A stretch of 64,000 bases of DNA, from the NCBI GenBank assembly GCA_027422505.1, contig JAPQWV010000001.1, forward strand, positions 2,728,001 through 2,792,000, in the 5' to 3' direction. Positions 1-9,424 of this stretch are shown here, piece by piece (position 1 is the first letter of the stretch; each line of letters opens with the position of its first letter). This stretch comes from Craterostigma plantagineum (Eukaryota; Streptophyta; Magnoliopsida; Lamiales; Linderniaceae). Made by a program: the position numbers and the translations under genes. The notes below the pieces were generated by a model, which was not told the DNA's origin, searched no databases, and saw only the letters and a program-made list of their open reading frames with translations.

Positions 1-2463
1 CTGAATGATGTTCAATCTGCCCTGAGTTCAAGACAGATAAATCAAAGAATAGAATGTCAACACCATGCTGTAAACGAGAGCCTAAGCGTGAGAGGGAGAT
101 CTGTGACAAGAGAGGGCAAGAAAGTGAAGAAAAAGGATAGGTCCAAGTCCAAGTCTAAATTCCGAATTAGGTGCTATCACTGCCATGAAGAAGGTCATAT
201 ACGAAGACAATGTCCACAAAGAATCAAAGGCACAACAAGAAAAACTCAAGCAGTTTCTGAGGCTTCTATCGTGTATGATGGTTATGAGTCGGCGGAGGTT
301 TTAACAGTGTTAAATCGTGATGCTGGGAAAGAATGGATCCTCAACTCGGGCTGCACATTCCATATCACATGCAACAAACAATGGTATGAGGATTTTCAAG
401 AGATAAATGGAGGGACAGTTTTACTTGGAAATGACGCGCCTTGTAAGGTTCTTGGGACAGGTTCTGTACGTCTGAGGCTTCATAATGGCTGTGAGAAAAT
501 TCTGAATAATGTAAGGTTCGTGCCTGAGATGAAAAGGAATCTAGTTTCTGTCGGAACCTTGGATGATCATGGGTTTACAACGAAGACAGAAGCAGGAAAA
601 ATCAGAATTTTCAAGGGATCTTTGCTGGTTATTAGAGGATACAAAAGCAATGGTATTTACATTCTTGAGGGCAGCACAGTCGTAGGATCTGCATCGCAAG
701 TTAGCAGGCACGTATCTAAGTCTGAGTTATGGCACAAAAGGCTAGGACACGTTAGCGAGAAGGGACTTCAAGAGCTGGCCAAACAGGGACTGTTCGAAGG
801 AGAAAAACTGCAAGAATTAGATTTCTGTGAGGTTTGCGTTCTTGGTAAATCTCATCGTGTTAAGTTTGGTTCTGGTAAACATATCTCTAAAGTTCCGCTA
901 GAGTATGTACACTCTGATCTCTGGGGTCCGTCGAAGGTGGAATCGCACGCGGGAGGAAGATATTTCATGTCAATCATTGATGATTACAGCAGAAAAGTTT
1001 GGGTGTTGATCTTGAAATCAAAATCTCAGGCGTTTGAAAGGTTTAGAACTTGGAAGAGTCTTGTCGAAACTCAAGCGGGGAAGAAACTGAAAACACTCAG
1101 GACTGATAATGGATTAGAGTTTTGTTCAAAAGAATTCGACAGCTACTGCAGCAGAGAGGGAATTACAAGGCACAAGACAGTCCCAAACTCACCTCAACAG
1201 AATGGTCTTGCGGAGCGCTTTAATCGAATTCTGCTGGAACGAACTGGTGCATGCTGTTTTGTGCTAAGCTTCCTAAAGTTTTATGGGCTGAGGCTGTAAC
1301 GACTGCTGCATATCTTGTTAATAGGTGCCCTTCATCTGCCATAAAAATGAAAACACCACAAGAGATGTGGACAGGGGCTAAACCAAGTCTGGAACATTTG
1401 AAGACCTTTGGTTGTATGGCTTATGCACATCTGAAACAGGGCAAACTCGAGCCTAGAGCTGTGAAATGCATCTTTATAGGATATCCAGATGGAGTTAAGG
1501 GCTATAAATTGTGGTGTTTGGAAAAAGGAATTAAAAGGTGCATATTAAGTCGTGATGTCGTTTTCAATGAAAATGTCATGGCTGGAAGTAACTCTGATTC
1601 TGCAACCTTAGGAACTGATGATGGCATGAATATAGATCATGGAAATTCAGATGGATATTATCTTGAGGTGGAGCAGACGAATGGAAGAGCTACATGTGAA
1701 CCTGAAATTACAGAAACTCAACAGATGTCTGAAACTGATGCTGAAAATTCTGATATGGCCTCTCCAAGTGGTGCTTAAAATTCAGACGATGAACTCTCCG
1801 GCTATTTGCTAGGCAGGGATAGGGAAAGGAGAAACATCAGGCCACCTGAAAGATATGGTTTTGCAGATTACATAGGCTATGCAATGGCTGTAGCTGAAGA
1901 AGTAGATGCATATGAACCAACCTCATTTGCTGAAGCAGTAAATGGAATGGAATGTCTGAAGTGGAGAGAGGCCATGGAGGATGAAATGAAGTCCTTATTG
2001 AAGAATGAGACCTGGGAACTTGTCAAGAAGCCTGAGAATCAACGGATCATAAGCTGCAAATGGATTTATAAACGGAAACATGAAGCTGGTAAAGAAAATT
2101 CGATTCGGTTCAAGGCGAGGCTTGTAGCAAGAGGTTTTACTCAACGTGAAGGAGTAGATTACAACGAAATTTTCGCTCATGTGGTTAAGCACAGAACTAT
2201 TAGGCTCATACTATCTCTCGTGGCCAAACATGATCTTGAATTAGAGCAAATGGACGTTAAAACGGCTTTTCTCTACGGCGAACTTGAAGAACAGATTTTT
2301 ATGTCACAACCACAAGGTTTTGAGGTTCAAGAAAAGAAGGATCATGTGTGCTTGTTGAAGAGATCACTATACGGTCTTAAGCAATCTCCGCGGCAGTGGA
2401 ATAAGAGATTCGATCAGTTCATGATAAAGAATGGATTCACTCGAAGTAATCATGATTCTTGGT
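1..2463 (+). pseudogene. Copia gag-protease-integrase-RT polyprotein, 5' portion, degenerate
   Basis: The first frame (1-1299) has a CCHC zinc knuckle (CYHCHEEGHIRRQC, about 172-215), then the protease motif as NSGCTFH near 342-362 where the family has DSG or DSGCT. It continues with the GAG-pre-integrase motif (ELWHKRLGHVSEKGL) and an integrase core with HSDLWGP, a DNGLEF block and QQNGLAERFN. Near 1245 the frame shifts. The second frame carries CAKLPKVLWAEAV onward and meets a TAA at 1776-1778, then continues in the same frame through the RT start (KWREAMEDEM, RLVARGFTQREGVDYNE, QMDVKTAFLYGEL, KRSLYGLKQSPRQWNKRF). It ends at SNHDS, where the hAT insertion begins. About a dozen residues up to the catalytic YVDD region are missing across the junction. 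Confidence 0.93.
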
Positions 2464-2464
2464 A

Positions 2465-2580
2465 ACCGGCGGTTGGCGGTTAGTCCCGTCTAACCGGCCT
2501 GGGGCGGTTGCCGGTTAGCCGCCCCCGGTTGACTAGACCAACCGCCGGTTACGGTTAACCGGCGGTTATAACCGCCGTTT
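2465..2580. repeat. hAT terminal/subterminal AACCGGCGGTT repeats (transposase 3' side)
   Basis: At least six copies of AACCGGCGGTT or close variants occur in both orientations within about 115 bp, matching the array at the other end of the element. Subterminal repeats of this kind are the usual binding sites of hAT transposases, so this is inferred to be the binding region. Confidence 0.75.
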
Positions 2581-2815
2581 TTTTTTTAAAGGTATTTTAA
2601 TTCTTAGTGTTTGTGTAAAGTTTGATATATTATTTGGTCAAATCGAATTATGTATCGAAAACTAGTATTATATAATTTGCAAGACAATTACAAAAAAATT
2701 ACATTTTACAATTTACAAAGAACTTGTATTGTATTACAAATTTTAATTAATCAATTACAACAGAATACATAAATATAAATTAAATCAGTGTTCTTTTCGG
2801 ACTTCGTCCGAGAAA

Positions 2816-2869
2816 GGCTTCAACAGGTGCAGGCGTCGGGCCGGCCCGACGCCTGCACCTGTTGAAGCC
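2816..2869. repeat. Perfect 54-bp spacerless palindrome
   Basis: Arms 2816-2842 and 2843-2869 are exact reverse complements, centred on GGGCCGGCCC with no loop. GC content is far above the flanking AT-rich DNA. It lies inside the hAT element, downstream of the transposase frame. Confidence 0.95.
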
Positions 2870-3102
2870 CATCACGGGCGAAGCAGCGTATGATCTCAGG
2901 AGCCCTCATGAATCAACTATCAATTATGATCCGTCAAGGCATCTGGAGACCACACGTTGCTAACTTACTTGCACTTGCCGAAACCCCTCTTCTTCGTAAT
3001 CTTGTTCCCTATAAAAAAATGCATAAACATGATTTACATTATAAGTTTAATTTTAAAAAAAGAACAAGAAGTAATTATACAAATATTTACTTATCTTTTT
3101 TC

Positions 3103-3375
3103 GAGCTTCGTCGTGACTCGTCGTAATATAATAGGCTTGTTCAAATAAATTAGTACCTGAAAATAACAATTCATTAGTTAGCCAATAAACATAATAAATA
3201 TTTGTACGCAAAAAAAAATATAAGAGTTGAATACTTATCTTTTTCGGGCTTCGTCGTTAGGCTTGTTCAAATAAATTAGTACCTGAAAATAACAATTCAT
3301 TAGTTAGCAATATAAACATAAAAAATATTTGTATGCAAAAAAATATAAGAGTTGGATACTTATCTTTTTTCGGAC
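3103..3375. repeat. Imperfect tandem repeat of about 118 bp, two and a half units
   Basis: The stretch from TAGGCTTGTTCAAATAAATT (about 3131) through the CTTATCTTTTTCGGGCTTCG block recurs at about 3250, with a partial third TTCGAGCTTCGTCG block near 3100. It lies between the palindrome and the transposase stop, so it is 3'-flanking DNA of the hAT gene. No coding content is seen. Confidence 0.8.
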
Positions 3376-3414
3376 TTGTTTGTTGATGTAGAGTCCCGGC
3401 CTCGCCGAATGCCT

Positions 3415-5160
3415 CTAATAATCCTCGCCGTCGCCGCCGTTGCCGCCGCTTGTCTCCGTGCCGGTGGTGTCCTCGAAAAGGTCGTCGGGCGAGTCGCTGG
3501 CACGCTCATCTTGGGTGCGATACTCGACTCGAGTCCAATCGTCGAGAAGACATTGGTACTCGAGGTTGTCGACACTCAAGTTCGAACGCTTCTCGCTCAA
3601 GGTCAAACCGCCCATGCTAAAAGCATGCTCCACCGCGACGGTCGAGACCGGGACGGCAAGGATCTCCCGAGCGATCCTCGCCAACGTTGGATACGTTGGC
3701 GACACCCTCGACCACCATCTAAGGACGTTGAACTCATCTTCGTCCTCGAACTCGAAAGTCGTCGACATAAAGTTATCGACTTCTATGTAGGGGTTTTGGG
3801 AGGACCTTGGACGCTTGTTTGCGTTGAGGATGTCGTAGTAGTCAGCTAATCGTGAAGATCGACTACTAGTATTACTAGATTGACCGCGCCCCGTTCCCGA
3901 TCGAGACGAGTCGTGGCCAAAATCGGGCTTATACTCTTTAAAGAGATCCTTTAAAGAGCCATGCGCTCGATCAAGTATGCTCTGCCAATAAATGCTATCG
4001 ACTACCCTGCCCGACGATACCTTCGTATAGTAGTATTCTAGTAGTCTACCCGTACCATCTAAACGCCATCTCGGATCCAATATCTTCGCTATAATGAAGA
4101 TATCCGGTAACTCAAAAAAATATTTGAGCCATTTGGTAGTCATGCTCCCAATGGCCTCGCCGACTACTGGATCAAACCGAAGCCCGTCGAGTATGATTGC
4201 GACTTTAACGCAATGATCTAACGTAAGTATGGAAGTCGGGTAATATGAACCCGACATCGCCTCGGTGGCATCGTGAAATACTTGAAGTATCTCACATAAA
4301 CTGTTGCACGGGTCCCACATCTCCGGAACTAAAATGTACGACAACACTCTGTTTTCGGCAAAGAAGTCGCACAGATGCTGTCGATACTCCATCGAACTGT
4401 ACAACAACTTGTAGGTGGAATTCCACCTCGTGGGTACGTCTAAACTAAACTTCTTGGCTGCTACATCCTCTCTAACGCAGAAACGCTTCCACTTCTTCCA
4501 CAAAGACGGGTGCCGCATCAGGTAGGAGATTGCATAGCGTATAGGCTGCACCTGGTCCTTTAAACTAACTAGCGCGTCTTGTACATAGAGGTTAAGTATG
4601 TGGCAAAAACAACGCACGTGGAAAAACCGTCCTCCGACTGACGGCTGACAATACTCGATCAACCGTTCAATGCTCGCGTTATTTGCGCTCGCATTGTCGA
4701 ACGATACTGAAAAGACTTTGTTGACTATCCTATACTCTGATAAGATCGTCCTAAGCTTGATCGCAATGTTTTGCGCCGTGTGCGATTCATCGAACTCCCT
4801 ATATGCGATCAAGCACTTTTGTATCGTCCACGAATCATCGACCCAATGGCATGTCACGCCCATGTAAGATGAACGTTGCCAATGATCGCTCCATATATCG
4901 GAGCAAATCGACACGTTAGTTCCTAAACTACCTAATATCGCTACTAAGTCGCGCTTAAGCGCGATTACTGTCTTCCTAGTATCCCGCGTCAAGGTGCTCC
5001 TCGAAATCTTCTTCGCCTGAGGGTTGTATGCGGTTTTGATCCAATGCTCGTAGATCGGATCATCGGCAAATCGAAACGGTAGATGCTTCGCGGCTACGAA
5101 CTTTGCAAGCTCCCGTCGCGCAACGTCCTCGTTGTAATGAAACAACGACGTTGCGCTTCG
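3415..5160 (-). CDS. hAT transposase, catalytic and hATC dimerisation part
   Basis: This long minus-strand frame has no ATG near its 5' end: the open frame runs up from 5145 without a start, so it continues an upstream coding segment. It shows the RNase-H-like hAT core. The first acidic block is CSDIWSDHW, the second is SVSFDNASANN, and FHVRCFCHILNLYVQDAL follows (the CxxH region). Near the C-terminus is the hATC dimerisation domain (PVSTVAVEHAFSMGG, LSVDNLEYQCLLDDW). All three expected acidic positions (D, D, E) are present. An acidic Gly-rich tail follows. Such proteins cut and paste the element by binding its subterminal repeats. Joined to the BED segment at 5214-5666 it would give a usual-length protein, but the two are in different frames, so either a frameshift or an unrecognised splice separates them. 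Confidence 0.88.
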   Translation of the reverse strand, partial: RSATSLFHYNEDVARRELAKFVAAKHLPFRFADDPIYEHWIKTAYNPQAKKISRSTLTRDTRKTVIALKRDLVAILGSLGTNVSICSDIWSDHWQRSSYMGVTCHWVDDSWTIQKCLIAYREFDESHTAQNIAIKLRTILSEYRIVNKVFSVSFDNASANNASIERLIEYCQPSVGGRFFHVRCFCHILNLYVQDALVSLKDQVQPIRYAISYLMRHPSLWKKWKRFCVREDVAAKKFSLDVPTRWNSTYKLLYSSMEYRQHLCDFFAENRVLSYILVPEMWDPCNSLCEILQVFHDATEAMSGSYYPTSILTLDHCVKVAIILDGLRFDPVVGEAIGSMTTKWLKYFFELPDIFIIAKILDPRWRLDGTGRLLEYYYTKVSSGRVVDSIYWQSILDRAHGSLKDLFKEYKPDFGHDSSRSGTGRGQSSNTSSRSSRLADYYDILNANKRPRSSQNPYIEVDNFMSTTFEFEDEDEFNVLRWWSRVSPTYPTLARIAREILAVPVSTVAVEHAFSMGGLTLSEKRSNLSVDNLEYQCLLDDWTRVEYRTQDERASDSPDDLFEDTTGTETSGGNGGDGEDY

Positions 5161-5213
5161 CTCCCGCCGGCGGGTCCTGATGCGGACGAATCCGTTCCTC
5201 CAAACATTTGCTG

Positions 5214-5666
5214 TTAGTTTTGTGCTATACCTAACTTAGTCGGGTGTTTCGAACGGAGATGGCAATTCATTGACCCATATCCGCCTCCCTTTCTAAAATT
5301 ATATTCCTTGGGACAGTAGTTACAAACTGCTCTAAATTGGTTGACTATACTAGTAGGTACCTTCTTGAAGTGTACCGCGAAGATGTCCGACTGTAGCCGC
5401 CGGGCGGCGGCGGTTTGGGTAGGCTCTTCGATCTCCGGATCCGCCTCCTCCACCTCCGTATGTTGCGCGGCATGCGAGCTTGCTCCCGGCGACGGTTCGA
5501 ACCCGGCCGGGTCCTCGTTCAAGTCACCGCCGAGCACGTCGGCGATATCCAAGAACTCGTTCGGATCGTATTGTTGGTAGTCATCTTGCGATGAACTACC
5601 AACGACTTGCTTCCCTTTGCTGGCCCTCGATGCACGAGAACCACGTTGGCCACCACCACGATCCAT
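5214..5666 (-). CDS. hAT transposase N-terminal segment with BED zinc finger
   Basis: Starts at an ATG (5666) with a basic Gly/Arg-rich N-terminus and an acidic linker. Near the end is a BED-type finger, with cysteines in VCNYC and histidines in CHLRSKHPTK. The frame stops at 5214 just after GIAQN, a point where related transposases continue into the catalytic domain. The next open frame (to 5160) is offset by two bases. The finger is the DNA-binding part of the transposase. This piece and the downstream piece are probably one gene broken by a small indel. Confidence 0.85.
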   Translation of the reverse strand: MDRGGGQRGSRASRASKGKQVVGSSSQDDYQQYDPNEFLDIADVLGGDLNEDPAGFEPSPGASSHAAQHTEVEEADPEIEEPTQTAAARRLQSDIFAVHFKKVPTSIVNQFRAVCNYCPKEYNFRKGGGYGSMNCHLRSKHPTKLGIAQN

Positions 5667-5744
5667 CTATAAATAATCTACACACGGGTACGAAAAATAT
5701 GGTTAGATAAAAAACTAAAACGGCAAAAAAAAGATACCAAGGGT

Positions 5745-6240
5745 CGGGGGCCCGGCCGAGGCGAAACGTGGCGGTGCGGTGGTGCGGTGGAGCGGCGGCC
5801 GGCGGCTGTCGGCGTGGGCGGTGGCTGCGGCTGCGGCGGCTGGCGGAGGACAGTGGGCGGCGGCTGCGGCGGCTGGCGCGGGCGGGGGCTGGCGCGTGGC
5901 TGCGGGCTGCGGCTGGCGCGGTGGTGCGGCTGTGGTGGTGAGCGGCGGCGCGTGGCAGACGTGCGGCTGCGGCGTGGGCGGTGTAGTCGGCGGTGGCGGG
6001 AGGTGGTGGGCGGCGGGACCGGATGGGAGGTGGTGGCGGGCGAGGTGGCGGGCGGTGGGGCTGGCGTGGTGTGGGCTGGCGGAGCAGAGTTGGTCGGCGG
6101 CGGCGGGAGGTGGTCGGTGTAGTCGGCGGTGACGGGAGGTGGTGGGCGGCGGGTCCCGGATGGGAGGTGGTGGCGGGCGAGGTGGCGGGCGGTGGGGGTG
6201 GCGTGGTGGGGGCTGGCGGAGCGGAGGTGGTCGGCGGCGG
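5745..6240. repeat. GC-rich GGCGGTGG/CGGCTGCGG degenerate tandem repeat
   Basis: About 500 bp of GGC/GGT/GCG repeats with recurring blocks such as GGGAGGTGGTGGGCGGCGGG (about 5997 and 6134) and GGCGAGGTGGCGGGCGGTGG (about 6037 and 6176). It lies just upstream of the transposase start on the minus strand, so it is promoter/leader DNA of the hAT element. The long open frames across it are low-complexity artefacts. Confidence 0.85.
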
Positions 6241-6254
6241 CAGGAGGTGGTGGC

Positions 6255-6416
6255 GTGGAAGAGAGGCAGCGACAGAGAGAGCGAGACCGAGAGAGAGAGC
6301 GAGAGAGACTGAGAGAGAGCGAGAGAGAGAGAGAGACTGAGAGAGAGCGAGAGACCGGTAGAGAGAGAGCGAGAGAGACTGAGAGTGAGAGTGAGACAGA
6401 GAGAGAGACTGAGATT
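6255..6416. repeat. (GA)n-rich purine tract
   Basis: About 160 bp of GAGAGAGC/GAGACTGAGA purine repeats on the plus strand. It separates the GC-rich block from the right-end subterminal array of the hAT element. Confidence 0.9.
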
Positions 6417-6435
6417 ATTTAAAAAGAAATTTTTT

Positions 6436-6772
6436 TTCCCGTTGTAACCGGCGGTTTGTCCGGTTAACCGCCGGTTAGCCGGATGAACCGCCGGTTACAA
6501 CGGCTATTTAATTTTTTTTTTAATATTTTTTTTAAAACCTAACTGCGGCAATTTCAAAATTTGAATTTTAAATTTTTTTTTAAATTTGTTAACCGCCGGT
6601 TAACCTCCTAACCGGCGGTTATCAACCGGCGGTTTGCGGTTGGTCAAATCGACCAACCGCCCCGTAACCGGCCGTTTGCGGTTGCCGGTTACGGTTGTTG
6701 CCGGTTACGGTTACAAACCACAACCGGCGGTTCCGTAACCGGCGGTTGGACGGTTCAACCGCCGGTTACGGT
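6436..6772. repeat. hAT terminal/subterminal AACCGGCGGTT repeats (transposase 5' side)
   Basis: More than ten copies of AACCGGCGGTT, CCGGTTACGG and complements mirror the array at 2465-2580. With the transposase on the minus strand, this is the promoter-side end. Copia sequence resumes at about 6773. Confidence 0.8.
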
Positions 6773-7761
6773 TTATTTTGGGCATGTCTATTGATGATAT
6801 ACCGATTGCATGCAAAAACAGAGGTGAAATCAGTAGAGTTAAGTCTCTTCTTAACTCTGAGTTTGAAATGAAGAACCTTGGGGCTGCAAGTAAGATTCTT
6901 GGAATGCAAATAAGTAGAAACCGAGCTGCTGGTACATTAAGTTTATCTCATACAGATTATCTGATGAAGTTGTTGAACCGCTTTGAAATGAGTAACGCTA
7001 AGACGGTAACCACACCTATAGCTCCCCATTTCAAGTTAGATTCGAGTTCTGAAGAATTATCTGAAGATGAACAGAAGTATATGGATCAGATACCTTATGC
7101 AAATGCGCTGGGATCGCTCATGTATGCTATGGTGTGCACTCGGCCGGATTTGGCTTATTCTATCAGTCTTGTGAGTAGGTTTATGGCTAAACCGCGCAGG
7201 GAACACTGGAATGCATTGAAATGGGTACTCAAATATGTTAAAGGTTCTGTGAGCAGAGGTCTGATTTTCGGTTTAGGGCAGAAAACAAAACCAGCTATTG
7301 AAGGTTTTGTTGATTCGGACTTCGCCGGCTGTCTCGATTCCAGAAAGTCTCTTACGGGCTACGTCTTTACTTCTTTCGGTAATGCAATAAGTTGGAAGGC
7401 GAGTTTACAGAAGATTGTGGCTTTATCAACAACGGAAGCTGAGTATATTGCTCTAACAGACGCAATCAAAGAAGAGATTTGGCTTAAGGGACTGGTAAAT
7501 GAATTGAGGCTGAAGCAGAGTATGATAGATGTTTTCTGCGACAATCAAGGTGCTGTATTACTGTCTAAAAATAATGTCTTCCATGAGAGAACCAAGCACG
7601 TTGACATTAAGCTTCATTTCATTCGAGACATCATCGAAAAGGGGACCGTTTCGGTGAAGAAGATCAAAACCGATGAGAATCCCGCTGATATGATTACTAA
7701 ACCGCTTCCAGGTAAGAAGTTTCAACTTTGTCTGGAAGCTATTTGTTGTATAAACACTTGA
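6773..7761 (+). pseudogene. Copia reverse transcriptase 3' part and RNase H
   Basis: Continuation of the split polyprotein. The first residues read GMSIDDIPIACKN, where copia has a YVDD catalytic box, so the box has become SIDD. Downstream are KNLGAASKILGMQI, the thumb, RRYMARPDLAYS-like CTRPDLAYSISLVSRF, and the RNase H motifs SDFAGCLDSRKSLTGYVF, STTEAEYIAL, CDNQGAVLLSKN and KHVDIKLHFIRD. It ends with a normal stop at 7759-7761. Apart from the RT box this segment has no stops, so decay of the element is uneven. Confidence 0.92.
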
Positions 7762-7954
7762 GAGTGTTGGTTGGGTCGGAAAAGGATGATTTCTAGATAG
7801 TTTCGTGGTGAGCTGTAGCACTGAAGTACTGATGAATGTGCAGCTGAATAATGTGTTGACTAGCTTGATTTAGATCAGCAGAAATTGAGTAAGAATGCTG
7901 GAGAAGTCAAGTGGCTTTAAGTATTCATGTGTTGATTTACTTAAGGTGGAGATT

Positions 7955-8519
7955 TGTAGGAACTAAGCAAATGAAACATGAACGAGGCTGGACAAGAACA
8001 AGCTATGCTGAAGTGAAAAGGCTCTGATATGCTTATGGTTTTGCTGGTAAAAGCATGTGACCAAGGTTGAAAGCGTTGAGTCTGTTTCTTGATCATTCAC
8101 CAATGAAGATGCTGTTGGCAGCAGCAATTCTGTAAGTTGGAGTATGAAAGGCAGTAGTTTCCTACGAGCTGAAGAACGTGGCTATAAACTGAAGTTTGTA
8201 CGGAAGTTTTTTCTGATCAGTTGAAGCAGTGAGTTTAGAGTGTGTGTAACTTCTTACAGAGCTATCATCTCAAGAAGTTGTAAGCACGAAATCTGTAGAT
8301 CTCATTCCTGTCTACTATAATCACCCAAAAAGCAATAAAGAAATCATCTTTTGAGGCCCCGTGGATGTAGGTTCCATTGAACCGAACCACGTATATCGTT
8401 GTGTCATTTTTCTGCTTTATTTATGAAGTTTTCGATCTGAACTCGTTCGTTAAATTACATACACAAGCGTTCGATACAATCTACATCTGAAAGGAATCAA
8501 AGATAGCCGAATCCCAACA
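7955..8519 (+). repeat. Copia 3' LTR
   Basis: Begins TGTAGGAACTAAG right after a purine-rich primer (GGTGGAGATT) and ends CCCAACA, so TG..CA termini. A plant-type promoter/terminator region is present, with AATAAAG at about 8333-8339 as a possible polyadenylation signal. No second copy lies in the window for comparison. What follows (TTGGTGCGGTGAGC and a gag ATG) is what normally lies downstream of a 5' LTR. Confidence 0.75.
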
Positions 8520-8558
8520 ATTGGTGCGGTGAGCGTGGACCGTACACGCAAACACGAC

Positions 8559-8645
8559 ATGGCGTCTGCTAGGTTCGAGATGGAGAAATTTACAGGTTCA
8601 AATGATTTTGGATTGTGGCGTCTGAAACTCAAACTCAAGACCACC
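8559..8645 (+). pseudogene. Copia gag N-terminus fragment after the LTR
   Basis: An ATG 39 bp downstream of the LTR opens a frame beginning MASARFEMEKFTGSNDF and continuing GLWRLKLK, the usual start of copia gag (UBN2-type). After about 28 codons the similarity is lost at about 8645, and the rest of the frame to 8798 is not gag. An internal-LTR-internal layout, or a truncated neighbouring copy, is implied. Confidence 0.8.
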
Positions 8646-9000
8646 CAACGGACCTCCCCTTCGGCGATTATCTGCGCCAAGCGCTTCCCCGCAATCACTG
8701 CACCAAGCGCTTTCTTTCACTGCAGATTCTCCAATCGTCTTACAAGGGCCGGGGACACACCGCCCACACCGTATCCGGGCTATAATTTCTCCATCTGAAG
8801 GTCTCCCTCACGTGTTCGCTCCACGCTCACCGCACCATGTAGGGATTTTTCAAGCCCAGTTCCAGCCCAAACCCAGGCCCGTTATAAGCTTGTGGGATTC
8901 CTCTCTAAAACCAATTGGTAATAGAGGGAGTGAGCCGACAAGCTTATAAGCCACTCAATTTTCTTTATCTTAACCAATGTGGGACTCTTGAGATTGCACC
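8646..9000. other. Rearranged repeat DNA, LTR-like fragment
   Basis: No gene. 8812-8836 is an inverted copy of the post-LTR segment at 8523-8547 (25 bp, about 2 mismatches). 8883-8950 contains TTATAAGCTTGT and its inverted partner ACAAGCTTATAA around an AAACCAATTGGTAATAGAG block, and 8980-8999 ends GCACCCAACA. The TATA-like, CCAAT-containing layout resembles a piece of a small plant LTR, but no full LTR pair is present. Confidence 0.45.
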
Positions 9001-9424
9001 CAACAAAAATAATGGAAATTTAATTTAAAATCAATAAAACAGGGTAATTTCGACCAAAATAGAGAGCGAAACGCAACTATTGCCAGCGACACCGCTCTTA
9101 TTAGACGCGACTTCGTCGCAGCCGAAACCTAACGGGCCTATTTTAAAAAAAAAAAACCATATTGAGTTCATTTCGGCCCAATAGATGCTCCGCCGCGCCT
9201 GACCTCTTCTTCCTCCCCATTTCATCTTCTTCCACCTTATTCGATCAGCGAAACACCGAAGATGACGGCGATGGCAAGCTTACGGCTTAACACGACGAAC
9301 CATCTACTTCCTTTTCATCTTCGATTAAACTTCGTTACATAATTTGTTAAAATTTTGATTTGAGCATTTTCTTTGAATTTGGTCGAATTCGCGAGTTTAA
9401 GTTTGTGTTCTTTGTATAATATGT
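9001..9424. other. Intergenic stretch, no confident feature
   Basis: A short ATG-led frame begins at about 9262 (MTAMASLRLN) and stops after 26 codons. GCGACTTCGTCGC (about 9108) is a short GTCGCG-type motif also met at 12300-12650. Nothing else is recognised. Confidence 0.4.

Larger units (their letters stand above)
2464..6772 (-). mobile_element. hAT (Ac-like, BED-finger transposase) DNA transposon inserted in copia RT
   Basis: Both ends are dense in the motif AACCGGCGGTT and its complement: 2465-2580 on the left and 6436-6772 on the right, in inverted arrangement. Inside, on the minus strand, lies a BED-finger plus hATC transposase. The junctions fall exactly in the copia reverse transcriptase. 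I do not see a perfect 8-bp target duplication; the best pairing is ATTCTTGG against ATTTTGGG (6 of 8), and copia codons are missing at the site. The insertion may have been accompanied by a small deletion, or the ends have decayed. Exact ends are uncertain by about 10 bp. Confidence 0.85.
1..8519 (+). mobile_element. Ty1/copia LTR retrotransposon, 5' part outside window, split by a hAT insertion
   Basis: The frame is open from base 1 and gives, in copia order, gag zinc knuckle, protease, GAG-pre-integrase, integrase, reverse transcriptase and RNase H. A polypurine-like stretch (AAGGTGGAGATT, 7943-7954) and a 3' LTR (7955-8519) follow. The 5' LTR and gag N-terminus lie left of the window. The element is dead: the protease aspartate is changed, there is a frameshift near 1245 and a stop at 1776-1778, and a hAT transposon interrupts the reverse transcriptase at about 2464-6772. 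The domain order identifies copia rather than gypsy. Confidence 0.93.

Noticed and set aside
5779..6422. Overlapping plus-strand frames of about 100 codons over the GC-rich and GA-rich block
   Set aside because: Low-complexity Gly/Arg/Trp/Glu repeats open in several frames at once; they lie in the transposase promoter region and match no protein.
9262..9345. First exon of a transit-peptide gene (MTAMASLRLN)
   Set aside because: Frame stops after 26 codons, no credible donor or downstream exon is found before or after the hAT insertion.
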